DNA of 64,000 bases from NCBI RefSeq assembly GCF_949628215.1, contig NC_134283.1, forward strand, positions 3,713,610 through 3,777,609, read 5' to 3'. Shown piece by piece: positions 52,440 through 64,000 of the stretch. The DNA comes from Phalacrocorax aristotelis. Lineage: Eukaryota; Chordata; Aves; Suliformes; Phalacrocoracidae. Numbering within the stretch: the first letter of the stretch is position 1; every line of letters starts with the position of its first letter. The translations under genes were made by a program, and so were the position numbers. Under the pieces are notes generated by a model. It searched no databases. It worked only from the letters and a program-made list of their open reading frames with translations, and was not told where the DNA came from.

Positions 52440-52746
52440 AGGTGTCCCACCAAGAGCCAGCACGGACTGGACCATGTGGAATTAGCAGGAAGATGTGCCA
52501 GGGGAGGGTTAGGCTGGGCGTTAGGAGAAGGTTCCTCCTCCAGAGGGTGGTGGAGCCCTGGCACAGGCTCCCCAGGGAGGCATCACGGCACCAGCCTGGC
52601 GATGTTCCAGAAGCACTTGGCCAAGGCCCTCAGAGACCCGGTGTGAATTTGGGGTTGTCCCGCGCAGGGACAGGAGCTGGGCTCGATGGACTTTGTGGAT
52701 CCCTTCCAACTCAGGGCATTCTATGGTTCTATGATTCTATGAATGA
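52440..52746 (+). mobile_element. CR1 LINE, 5'-truncated 3' end
   Basis: The copy shows the landmarks of CR1 3' ends in order: CTCCAGAGGGTGGTGGAGCC, GGCACAGGCTCCCCAGGGAG, TTCCAGAAGCACTTGG, GCTCGATGGACTTTGTGG and CCCTTCCAACTCAGG. It ends in three ATTCTATG-type units (52718-52741). The 8-bp terminal repeat is the CR1 hallmark and replaces poly(A). Only about 300 bp remain, so the reverse transcriptase is absent and the copy is dead. Modest divergence suggests it is younger than the fragment at 31880. CR1 is the dominant LINE of birds, which supports the host assignment. Confidence 0.92.
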
Positions 52747-55700
52747 TGGTCAAGTGCTGATAACCCAAATCTCCTGCTCACCCTCTCAGACCTGATGAAC
52801 TAGGGGAGGAAGGAGGCGAGGCAGAGGCAGCTTGCCCTCTTTCCCAACTCCCCAGTGCTCCCTAGGAGCTATAACTTGAGGGTTGCTCTCAGAATAGTTA
52901 GAGGTACCGAGCTTGGAAGTTGCAGAACAGTAGTGGCACAAACCATCATATTACAACCACAGCGCCTTGTGTTTGCAAAGGTCTCGAGCCCAAAGCAGCC
53001 CTCCTTCTGCAGGCTTGTTGCATTAAACATTCATATTAATTTTATGCTTTGTTTATTTAATATTAGGAGGAGAAAACCAACACGCTTCCCCATTATCAGA
53101 GGAGGAGGAACAGTGGCAGGAAATTAGGTCAGTGAAATTGCCCTGCTGTGCAGAGAAAGGGTTTTATTCCTTAAGAAATTTCCACTGGAGAAAACAAGTA
53201 TCCCATGCAGCAGAGTTGCCTTCTTTGTTTCATCTCAGGCCCCCTTCCCAGCTCTTTGCCATGGATCCAATTACCCTTCCCTGGGAACAAAATGTGGCTC
53301 TAAATTAAATCAAACCATTTATTTGTCTGGGGCAGCTTGGCTAAGATACTTTGTGCGGTTTTCAGAGAAGTTGCTGCCATCTGAAAGTATGTCTTTGCAG
53401 TTGTCACTCCTCATCAAGAAAAGGAGAGGCATGGGTGCCTGTGTCAGACTGGCATTTCTTTTCGTGGACCTTTTTGTTTTCCCTCAAGGGAAATCCTCCC
53501 ACCCAGGATGGGCCTTCTTTTCTTTGTTGCTGCCATTTTCCTGTCCCCGTTCATAGTCTTCTTTTTGAAAATATATTTGTCTATGCTGGAGACATGCGAA
53601 TCTCCAGCTACCCCAAAACAACTTCCCAAAGTTTCATTTTTTGGGGGGCCAATCAGAACAGACTCTATGCAGGTAAAGACCTAAGAAGTGTGTTCTGGGG
53701 AAGAATCCTGTGAATATACCTGCCTTTTTTTTCCAGACTGAAAGGAAGGAGGGCGTTTTCTATCCATTTTGAGACAGAAATAAGCCAGGGCTCTGCATTT
53801 TTGCATTTATCTCCTAGATGCTTTGCTTGGGTCCCTGCACAGCAGCTTCCACAGGGCTGTTTTATCTCACCGTCCCACAGGAAGAGAAATATCTGTAGCT
53901 TTGTTATCTCACCTGAATTTACAGACGAGAGGAGCGTGGAAGGCTGTCACCGATCCTCTCAACCCACCCTCGCTGTTCAGCCCCTCAGTACCTCTCCAAC
54001 CTTTCTCCTGCAAGGCCCCCTCACCAGGGAGATGCTCCAAGACCACATCAGAAGGCTCTTCTGGGACTTTAAAATTTCCACCTTTTTCTATGTATGCTCC
54101 GTTTTTGATGGCAGTTCATCCACGAGAGTCTTTGGGACTCAAAGGATGGGTTTTTCTCTCTGTTTATAGTCTAGAATGGGTTTTATTTTTTATATATACG
54201 TATAATCCACTTATGATAGTGGGCTGCTGGAACAGCCATGGTAGCCTTTGATCCTGGGGGCACAGAAAGGAGCTCATAAGACCCTCCTAAGAAGAATTTG
54301 TTAACGAATGAGAGGCAAGGAAGTAATGCAGGTTTTTGGGGATGTGTTACTGGACATAAGGCACTGCTCATGTCACCAAACAAGCAGTCATACATAGAGA
54401 CCTTCAAAAGAATTCCCATTTTTTGAGCATGGCAGTGTTTCCTGTGATCTATTGAAAAAAGCAAGTGCCTCCAGGACAGATGGAGAAAGAAGGTCCAGAC
54501 GGTGACTTTCCATCAAGCCAGAACCATCCTGAAGGCAAACAGATAAATCTGAACAAGACAGAAACCTACAGCTGAAAGGGCTGGTACCTAAGGAGGCAAC
54601 TGCCCTCCCGGGCAATAGGCCAAATGTTGGCAGGACAAAGCATCCAGTTTTGCATGTGCATCAGTGACTTTCCCCACCCCTAATCCAGACTTCTGCAGAC
54701 TTGCAGAAATGGTCCCCCAGTGGGACACCCCCCCCCCACAGCAGGTCCTTGCCACAACCCCCGCATTACACTCGATCCATTGTACCGCTGTAAACACTGA
54801 GTGATGGTGAATTAGAGACACATTTTGGAAACGGGCTCCCGCTTCTGTGTTAGGTTAATTAGTGGTTTGCTAGTATGTTAACTGCTCTGCACATTGACCT
54901 CAGGCTGGTTCGTCTCTAATGAACAAAAGCAGTTCTCCAGCAACAGGTAACCACTGATTTCTCAGGGACTATAACTTAACTAACAAGCATTGAGTTACTG
55001 AGTCTCCCATCTGGCCAAGAAGTGAGAAAATCCTTCTCAGAAAACTCACCCTCTCCATCCCCTAAGGAAAGAGGTTATTAGAATGATCTCAAGTCTAATT
55101 TAAAACCCAAAGCCTGGGATAGTATTGAAACCTTCCTTGTTTCTTTTCAGTAAACTCCCCCAAAGCTGAAGTGATTTTTTGGACCATGGTCTGGTGACTG
55201 CCAATTTTGTTTCTATGGTAAAGTTCATCAAGAAAGAATTCACCTTTGTAGGAAACCCCATTTTGATCAGGAAATGTATTTTTGCCAATGTTAAGTCCAG
55301 CTAGACAGGCTCTTGTCAGGAAGTAGGATAGGGCCAGGCTGAAAATCCAAGACTTTTTCCCTTTCCTGTTAGGATGTCCTTGCATTGACAGGTTATAAAG
55401 CTGAAACATACTCTGAAAAAAAACCCCCGAAAAACCAACAACAATGCACAGAGGTGGCTCTTGGGTGACCCAATGGCCTGGCTCCTATTTTTTTCCATGG
55501 GATGTAGGAAGAATTGCAAAGGCTGCAAACCTTTGCAAAAGAAATGCTGCAAGTGGCAAGCAATGCTGACTCCATTGGCTGCCAGGAGTTTCGAGATGAT
55601 CCCTGGAAACACATTTGGTTTTAATCAGGCCCCTGCACTGTGGAACATCCTGTTTGTCTACACTTATTATTACTGACAAATTATCCTCCTCCAAATCTCA

Positions 55701-58700
55701 GGGAGCATTCACTTTATCCTCACATTAAACCTGATTGGAAACAGTAGGTTTAATTGGACTCAGCATGAGGCCCAGTCGTAAACTGCACCAGTTCCTTTTT
55801 TTATTGTGGCATTCACTAGATGTGTGAAAATACTATATTTCATATACAAACCCCAGTTTGCTACTGCGAGGGCTGTTAAAGACAATGCACAGATGCCCTG
55901 TGCTACATAAGCAGCCTCTGCCCGGTGCCGGCATACCTACGGCTGGGAAAAGTTTGCTGTTCTCAGCAGTCTGTATATATAAAATGTTGTTCTAGAGGAA
56001 AAGACCTGGCCCCCAAAATCTGAAAGTTGTCTTCCATCGCTAACCGAGCCCTGCGGTTTGCACGACTGCAAGGGTCTGCTCTGCTTCAGCTGAGGTCCGG
56101 AGTTTGAGAGATGGAGAAGGCGACGCAGGGTGTGGAGGATTGTCCTCTCGTTGGCCTTGCTGAGAAACATGAGCATCTTCTTCCTCTCATCAGTTGGAGA
56201 CTCTTTCCTAGGAAAAGCCTATTGCATTAAGCAAACCTGAGGGGTTAAAGGTTAATGTATTTGGAGCTTGTGTGGTTGGGTGATTATAGAGGAGGAGAGC
56301 TGAAACGCTTACGTCTGGCAGCCCACCGTTGTTGGACTGGCATGATAACTGGGGTTACGTATTTGGCCAATGCTCTTAGATCTTTCCAACATCTCTGATT
56401 TTCCCTTGCCTGGGTTGACCCTCCAGCAGTTCTGCCTCATCCAGGTGTGCACTGCAGGGAATGTCAAGTGTTTCCAAATCAGTGAGAAAGTCCAGTGAGG
56501 TGTTGTGTAGTGGTAATCTTGGGTGGAAGCCCAGAAATTGAGCTCATGTCCCACGTCGTTGAGAGCTGCTGGCAGGAGCTGAGCTATTAACTAACCTCTT
56601 TCCAATGTCCTGGGTGTGGAAAAGCATGAGGCAGCAAGATCTGTCTGGGTTTCAGAGGAAGAGGAAAAACAAACCAGCAGAAGATAAACAGAGAAGCAAG
56701 CCTCTTTGCTATTTGTGTTTACAAAATTTGGGATTATTTGCTTGGATCCAAAGGTGAGAAGGGGTGTGATCTGCTGAAATGAAGTTTTTCATGACAGTAC
56801 AGTCTTTCCTAAGTGGGCAAAATAATACCATTCAAGGGATTATCTTGGATTAAGTCTTATTTTAAACTGAATTTAAATAACATTTATGTGTGCCATGCCT
56901 GTATATACTCATGCTCTGGAAGCAAATCTAGAGTGCATTTGGTGTGTTCCCAGTTTGTACGCTGTTTCTCCCTGTGTTTTGCCAAAAAAACCTATTGGAA
57001 AGGATTAAAAACATCACATGGGTTGTTGATTAAGGATCCCTACCAGAAAAACAAATAGAAAAGGAACTGCAAAGGTAATGAATATGCATAAGATGGAGAC
57101 TTGTCCCAAACTGTGCCAGAGCACAACTCTTAAATCTTTCTCCAAAACCATCTTTGGCAAAATACGTAGCTTTTGCTGTCTGGCAAATAGCGTCACTGTA
57201 ATGCTCCTTCCAGTGACACAAAGCCTTTAACCGTCTATCCCAACAGTTAGCTTTACCCTTTAGGTTGCTTGCTTGATCAGCTGCTGGCTGCTTTTTGGAG
57301 CCTTTTGTTTGTGTTTGTTTAGGGGAACTTTGAAAAAGGACACAGCAGAAAGCTTGCTTGTAGGTGGCTGCGATGTTGGGCATGTTCAGCCCATCTGAAA
57401 ATAATGCCCATCTGCTCTGCTATTAAATCTCAGCCCTGTAAAGGTATAAGCAGATGTGTCTTCCTGGAGTAGTAAATCCTCAGTGCTTTTCTGGAGGCCT
57501 CACGGACGTAGCTCTGTAGCTGGTCCCTGTTGTCCCTCGGATCTTCCTCTGGTGCGGACAGGAGATGTGCAGCCAGGGTCACCCCACGCACATCCCACCG
57601 AAGCAGGGCCAACAAACCAAGCAAGCAGCTTTTCCCCCACTCTGCCTCTCATAACCTGGAATATTAATTTCTAACATTTCATTTTTGGGTGCTCTCATCT
57701 TTGTGCACCTTATTTTCTTTGGCTTCATTTCCGAGGTACGCACCCGGCGTGTGTGACTTTGTATTTTTTAAACAGACAAACCTGCAAGTGAGTTACGGCT
57801 GAGATACCAACGCGCATCACAGAGTCAAGGCACCCGACTCTCGTTGAATATTGCTTATATCTTTCTCGATGCAATATGTTTCCTCTATGATATTTTGAAA
57901 GAAAACACACGGCAGTGGTTAGAAGAGATGTGGAGCTTCTTACCAGATGGAGGTGGCCTGACAGCTTGTAAAAAACCCTTTGCAAACAGTTAGCAGTAAC
58001 GACAACTGACCTCAATTACTGAAGCCTTTCATTTCTCCATCTGGGTAGTGCACTAACGATTGCGATGCTGGGGTGATAAACCGGCTGGAAGGAATACGGA
58101 AACAGTCTGTGTAAAACCATAGTGCTTTTGAAAACATAGCCCAAAAACAAATCCTTTCTCATGCTGTATTTTTCCCCCAGTTCAGCTTTGGTAGTGAACT
58201 TTCCATTTTCAACTGACCAACATAAATTAAAGCCAAACATTGGCATAGAGAGGAAAGATGGAGAAAGTTGACCATTTCCCTCAGGAGGTCAGCCACAAAT
58301 TCCTGCTGTTGTCTGAGAAATGATGAGCTACTCTTTGGAGACATGACTTAGATCATTTAGTGTCACAGGGAAACTTTTCAGGCGTTTCAACAAGGGTTGA
58401 AATATGTCGTCTTTTTTTTTTTTTTTTTTTACCCTTTTTATAAATATAGTTTTAGACTATGTGTGTTCTTTTTATTTTTTTTTTTCTTTTTTCTTTTAAT
58501 ATAGTCTTCTATACAAAAAGCCAGTTGTGCATGGTGCTATTTCCTTTGGGCGATCTTACAAGAAATGTTCCCAGCTCGCTTCATGCCACTACAAATACCT
58601 CTTTACCTCGGAGAAAAGGGCACATCACTCACTTTGCAGGCCTAAACAAATTTGACTGCTTAGAGCTCTAACAGCTCTGGGTGACAAAGTACGTCAAGGA

Positions 58701-60460
58701 AAATATGTCTTTCCCCCTTCATCATTATTCTCGCTTTCATTATTCATAAATATAGGATATAAATCCATTGCCTGTAAAAGGGCTATCTGTCATGGGAGAC
58801 AAGCTAGCTGGCGATTGCCTCCCAGCCCACCCCGCTGAGTTTTGAGACAAATTTCCAATCAAATGGAAACTCAGAGTGCTAAGGATGGGGGATTTAGAAG
58901 ATCTTGTAGGTGACATTTCCAGACAGAAGGAAAACAAGCTTTCAACTGCACCGAAAATGATAAATAAGGAGAAATGGTTTCGAGCCTTCTGCAGAGGCTT
59001 TTCTGGTTTTCACATTTACAACGGCTCCTTGCTGACTGATTTAACAGATGCAACCCGTATTTAGTAGGGATGAGTAAAATGGTTCAAGACGCCGTAAATG
59101 TTCATCAAAAACTCACACGAAGCCTGAAATGGGCTTTCTGCTGAGGTCCGTGAAACTGACTTTCTTAATTCCTCTTCATCATGTAACAGCTCTGGCCCCA
59201 CTTTCATCCCTGGATTTCATCCAGGGAAAGAAGTCAAAGAAATTTCTTCTGCTGAGATATTTATTGCATTTGCTGTTCTAGGAAGTATTTGTAACTTGTT
59301 CAAAGTTCAAAAAATCACCTCAAATCTTGCAGACTGACCTATGAACCTGTTGCAGATTCATTTCTGAGGGCGTAAAATGCAGGTTTGAAGCTTTTACAGT
59401 TATTTGGGGGAGGGAAGAAAAGTATAAATAAGTGCTCTTACCACTAATTCTAATTTTTTACGAATGTCTAAAAACAAGTAACTCCCCCAGGGAGAACGAT
59501 CTTATGGCGGTCTTTTGCTAAATGAAATGAAATCTTTCTTTTCACTGTCTCTTGTAATTACAGCAGGCTTCCACTCCACGCAAGGGATCTGAATGCCAGC
59601 TGGGATCACGTTATTTTTCATTTGCTGGCGAATTGTGGGAAATCCCATTGGTAGGATACTGGTGGATTAGCTAATTACAGTGGCATAGTTTTCAAGGCAC
59701 ATAGCCCTTGACTTAAAGAATGATTTTCTAAGCAGGTGCTGTAGAGTTTTCCTTTTTGCATTTTTGCTGTTACAGATTTACGCTTCACTCCTCAATTCTG
59801 TACATTATCCACACCCAGTGTAATTTAATGGTATGTAAATCCACCAGCAGTTTTAGAGGCTGCAGATCATTTAATTGGAAGAAGCATCTGGGGACAAGTG
59901 GAAAAACCCTCCATGAACTCCGAGGCCCTGCTTCCCACTGTACGGCATCCATCGGGACCCAAACGAGAGGTGCTGAAATAAGGAAGAAAGTGTCAGAAGA
60001 AGGTCTCCGAGCACCGCGCCGGGTGGCAGACCACCCCGTGTGCATCCAGAGGTCAGCGATTCAGCCCAAAAACCGAAAGCAGACCTGAGCACATTCCCAA
60101 GCGGTGAGCACCAGCAAAGACTCCGTTTTACCTGATTAAGACCACCTCCGTTAAGTGCTTTTTTCCCTTCCTTTTTGGGAGAAAAAAACAGGCCTCTCGT
60201 ATTTAAGTTATAGGCAAAGTATTAATAATGGTAACGGCATCAGCAACATTAATTGTGGTCACAAATGACATACTGATTCATTGCTCCCCCAAAATCCTCT
60301 TTGGAGCAGGAAACCGATACCCACCTCTGCTAGTAGGTTTGGAGATAAATATTCCCCATCATCAGTGCAAGGAGAAGATGGTCCTGCGTCCCTAAAGATG
60401 GGTATTCCTTGGAAAGAGATTTTCCCCTCTCATTAATATTCCCAATGCATTTGTTTTAGT
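52747..60460. other. Non-coding stretch, no gene recognised
   Basis: Unique, mostly AT-rich sequence. Frames reach 142 codons (53823-54251, plus) but overlap others in different frames and show no domain. Poly(T) runs occur near 58412-58430 and 58472-58484. No RNA gene, repeat family or exon was recognised. Confidence 0.55.
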
Positions 60461-60710
60461 GACTAAAGCAGCATTTTCTGCAAATAGCATTCTAGGAATA
60501 ATTTATGATGGCTCATAGCTGAGCATTGCTGAATAGACAGAATAAGGGAGATGGATATTTTCCGTACCATTCGTGAAAAATTTATGCTTGCCGTGTCAGG
60601 ATGTACCCCAGCACTCCAGGTGTGAAAGCTTAATCATAATAGAAAGGATTCTCTTAATGAGCATATTAATGCATAGCAGGGAATGAGCCTGTGGTGGTAA
60701 ACAGCAGGGC
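60461..60710. other. Possible conserved non-coding element
   Basis: Complex AT-rich sequence with repeated homeobox-like and octamer-like words: GAATAATTTATG, CTTAATCATAATAG, GAGCATATTAATGCAT. There are no simple repeats. Resemblance to conserved enhancers is a visual impression only. Confidence 0.25.
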
Positions 60711-63700
60711 CATCAGATATGGAGCCTACTTGTTTTTTGGTGCAAGAACAGACACACACCCTTCTGCAAGAAACCTTCATTCATTTTCAGTGTTAACTCC
60801 TTAGCTGTGGAAATATGGGCTCAATTTGTTTTAAAGGTACATTATGAAGCTGGAATTTGAAATTAGGCTCTTACAGTTTCAAAGAAAAGAGATCTTGGGG
60901 CGGGAACTTGTAATTTTGTCAAATTACACGGAAAACGAAGCTGGAGGAGCAATAAAGTGCCTGAAATGAGGTAGTGAAAAGTTTCACAGTGAAAAACCCC
61001 TGTGTGCTGCACACACAAAAACATGCTTCCATCACCTTTACTTAATTCTGCACATTCCTCTACAAGCAATAATGACAGTCTTGCTTTCGTTCTGAAATAC
61101 GTGGCTCGTTGTTTAACTGTTTTTATGTTAGAATGGGAGGATAACCATTCTCAGCTGAATTTTGCCTTTCCCTCATCCTTAACTGTTCGGACTGAAACAA
61201 CATAATTTGATTCAGACAAGTAAATAATCCTTATTCTTAAAAAAAGATCAGCTGTCGTGAATTAAAACCCATTTTTCCCTAACCCCAAATAAATATTAGT
61301 CAGCCTGCATTTGATTGTAATAACACACTTGTCATTTCAGATACAGCCTGTTGGAGGGTTTTTTTCTAAAGGTTTTATTGGAATTCCTTGGACTAAATTT
61401 GCTGTGGGTTTATGATGGCTTCATTAAAAATTAGAAACCAAACGGATGTGAAGGACTCCGAAGAGCTCGTGGTACAAACATGAAACAGAAATAACTTGCA
61501 AGATTTTTCATTTTAAAGCTGCTCCTGTTTCAGGTGCCCTCGAAATTTGTCACATAGTAATAATTCGGGGCCAAATGTGAAGTACTAAAGCACTTACTAA
61601 ATTTATTTTGAGTTGCCAGCTGAGGCTGAGATTCATGTGCAATATTGCTTCTCCCTGACTTGCAGTAAATCTGGAGTAAATCTGCTCAAATGCTTACGTT
61701 TTCACTGATTTTACACTGATACAGTGGCGATCTCAGGGAAGATCAGAACAGAAATCTCACTCATTAAACAACAGTGACATATCTCCAGAAAAGAGTTTTA
61801 TTTCAAGCAATCATGGCTTCTATTTAAAACTGTCCTGATGCCAAGTTATAGTCACTTTTATAAAGTGTGATTTTTAGGTTCTTCCTTATTTTAACCTCAG
61901 AGCAGAGCCCCGAGGGAGAAACATGGGCAACAGAATCTGAAATTATAGTTTCTGGTTGTCTTTTTCTGGTAACTATGGAGTAAGAGCAAATTTCAGGCTT
62001 TGGCTTCATCCTGAATCTAATTAAATCAATAGTAAGTGTCCAGTAATTAAAGTGGGACTATAGTCAGGCTGTTTTTTCCGTACTACCAGTGTTTTAAGTC
62101 TGAACACCTAAAAACTGCTGCAGAAAGGATGGTGCGGTATCTTCTTGTATCCCTGGGCTGATGGGGTGAGAAGAAATGGGATTGCATTACAGCAAGGAAG
62201 GCTCAAATGAAAAACTGAAAAAGCTTCCAAGTGATGAGGGTGACAAACAGGACCCCTGCACGGCGCGGGGAGCCAGGGAGCCATGAGGCTGCAGGGCCTG
62301 GAGGAAATGCCAAACGTTGCTCCTGACTGAACGTTTTCGTTTTGCCATTTCTGGGTCACTACTTTTGGCTCTGATCATTTCTAGGTCAGTTTTACCTTTT
62401 CCTCCCGTTTTGCGATGAAGTGGCAAAACCGTATCCAAATGTATTCAATGACCAATGAGCTATAATGTGAGTTGTAACTCGCTGTAGGTATTTAGACAGC
62501 AAATAGTCATAACATGAAGCTTTTAAGGCACAATCAGTAGAGGCGAAGGGGAGCAGAAAGTGAGCAGAAGTTAAACACATAACCTTCTTCCTAAATTACC
62601 TCCCAAATCCATATGTCCGGTATTCACTAGCCCTCATTTACACTAGAATAGACCCATTTTACTTTCCCTTTCATATTTTACCCTGTTGGAAGGTAGCCCG
62701 CTCTCTTATGTCAGACCTGACAGGATGTGAATTATCTCCATCCAGCCTTGACATAACTTTGTGCAGGGTGATGTAATGCTCAAAAAAGTCTGGTTAAAAA
62801 AAAAGAGACGGTACTTATTAACAGGAAAGGAACCAAGCCTCTGTTTGACAACCAGTGGCTGAATATCAAGGAGAGCTTTCTTAGGGAAAAAAAAAAATCG
62901 TTTATGACCATATGAATTACTATTATTTATTCAGAGGGAAGAAACGGCTATTGAATTTTTAACTAGAGTCAGCTGGTTAAGCAACCTACAAGGACCAGGT
63001 ATTTGGGCATGACTTCCAGGTAGATTCAGGCAGGAAAGGCTCAAGCCTGTTCCCTGTGGGATCAATAAAACTACCAGAACTTCAGCGTGAGCTGGAGCAA
63101 GCGTAGCCTGCCACAATTCCCTGTGCTCCCCTTCCCCTCCCTCTGGGGGAATCTACCAGAACAGCATTGCCCCACTCCAGAGGTCCTCTTTTTCTGCTTT
63201 TTTTTCCCCAATGCGCTCATGTGTAACCCTGGCTCTGTCAGCCCCTCATCCCTTCTGCTCCGAGCCCTTGCAGCAGGGGCTGCATTCCAGTGCCGTGATC
63301 TGAAACCGTATCCCCCTAAGTTCATCAAGTATTCGGCTTGTGTGCGCGTGGACTTGTGAACTTTTACCTTTTACCTATCAGCAGTGCAGTTTGCTTCACC
63401 CTTTCCTTCCCTCGGACTTGCTGGAAGCGAGCAGTGGAGACCCGACCTGCGCTGTGTCATGGAAAGGTCTCCAGCATAGCGTCATGGCAAAACAGTTCCC
63501 TATCTGCGTGATTTCCTTGCTGCGTTCCTCACCCTGGGCTGACACTGGAAATACTGGAGAGTATCGCAGGGACCTCAGGTGGATTTGCAGATTAAAGTAC
63601 ATTTTGCATGGTGTGGGTGAGCCTGGCAGCCCCTGCAGGGGATGGTACCAGGCAGGGAAGGAGACAGGAGACTTTCTCCAAGGGTGGTTTGCAGTCTTTA

Positions 63701-64000
63701 GGGTCAGTAAGGTTAGTGGCAACCAGAGCTCGGGCTGAGCTTGCATGAGCAATATCCCTGGTGCTGGGCCCAGGGAATGTGTTCAATCTGTGGAGATGGA
63801 GGGAATCCATCATTTTTTACAGGATTTTCTTCACTGGGATAAATTACATGCCAGCTCTGAGCCTGATGCTTTGAGAAGTGAGAAGAGCTGGGTGTCCTGA
63901 CTCACAGCCCTGCCTGTGAGACACAAGAACCCACGTTTAGGGGCTGTAACCCAGGGATGTAACCCATTTTGTGCCAGTATTTTGCTCACATTTCTTTTTT
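60711..64000. other. Non-coding stretch, no gene recognised
   Basis: Unique AT-rich sequence becoming slightly GC-richer after 63.0 kb. A 132-codon plus frame (63340-63738) and a 118-codon minus frame overlap each other, and neither has recognisable content. One old-repeat relic is listed separately. Confidence 0.5.
61665..61735. repeat. Relic of an old amniote repeat (TAAATCTGGAGTAA / TTTACACTGAT)
   Basis: GCAGTAAATCTGGAGTAAAT and, 30 bp later, TGATTTTACACTGATACAGT are diverged opposite arms of the GTGTAAATCAGGAGTAACTCC palindromic core found in old turtle/crocodile/bird repeats. The inverted arrangement of both arms supports the call. Family not named. Confidence 0.5.

Noticed and set aside
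52070..52795. 241-codon plus frame
   Set aside because: It crosses a CpG patch and the CR1 3' untranslated region, which is non-coding in the intact element.

Overview
The window reads as vertebrate, most probably bird, nuclear DNA. The main evidence is a CR1 LINE 3' end at about 52440-52745. It keeps the CR1 signature of tandem 8-bp ATTCTATG-type units instead of a poly(A) tail. A second, older CR1-like fragment lies near 31880. Two MIR-type core-SINE relics and several degraded copies of old amniote/archosaur repeats fit the same assignment. These assignments rest on recalled family consensus features, not on a database search. Nothing bacterial, plasmid or viral was recognised.

I found no protein-coding gene that I can defend. 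The longest open frames are simple repeats translated as KERKKER- or FFLSFFLS-type peptides, GC-rich frames inside CpG islands, or isolated frames with no recognisable domain. I also recognised no tRNA, rRNA, microRNA or CRISPR array. The window looks like an intergenic desert or a very long intron beside a regulatory gene. It may still contain non-coding exons that cannot be called by eye.

Layout. From 1 to about 41 kb the sequence is AT-rich and unique-looking, with an 892-bp (GAAA)n tract at 7053-7944, scattered old repeat relics, and stretches that resemble conserved non-coding elements (CNEs), best at 33.82-34.20 kb. From 41.2 to 47.8 kb CpG is markedly enriched. The main CpG island lies at about 42.6-44.0 kb, with satellites at 41.2-41.6 and 44.7-45.0 kb. 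This domain is interrupted by a composite polypurine tract at 45037-45684 that opens with 25 consecutive G. It continues into CNE-like sequence at 45.8-46.7 kb and a segment at 47.1-47.6 kb rich in GATA motifs. From 48 to 51.4 kb come a MIR relic, a CNE-like block (49.25-49.80 kb), a (TTTC)n tract broken by an exactly 200-N gap, and a small CpG-rich patch with a CTCF-like core. From 51.4 kb to the end the sequence is ordinary apart from the CR1 copy and some CNE-like sequence near 60.5 kb.

Taken together, the CpG domain flanked by CNE-like blocks suggests the promoter and enhancer surroundings of a developmental regulator or long non-coding RNA. The gene cannot be named from this window. No new biological system is claimed. 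The most checkable items are the GATA cluster, the CpG domain, the oppositely oriented polypurine and polypyrimidine tracts around 45-50 kb, and the higher-order structure of the 7-kb GAAA array.
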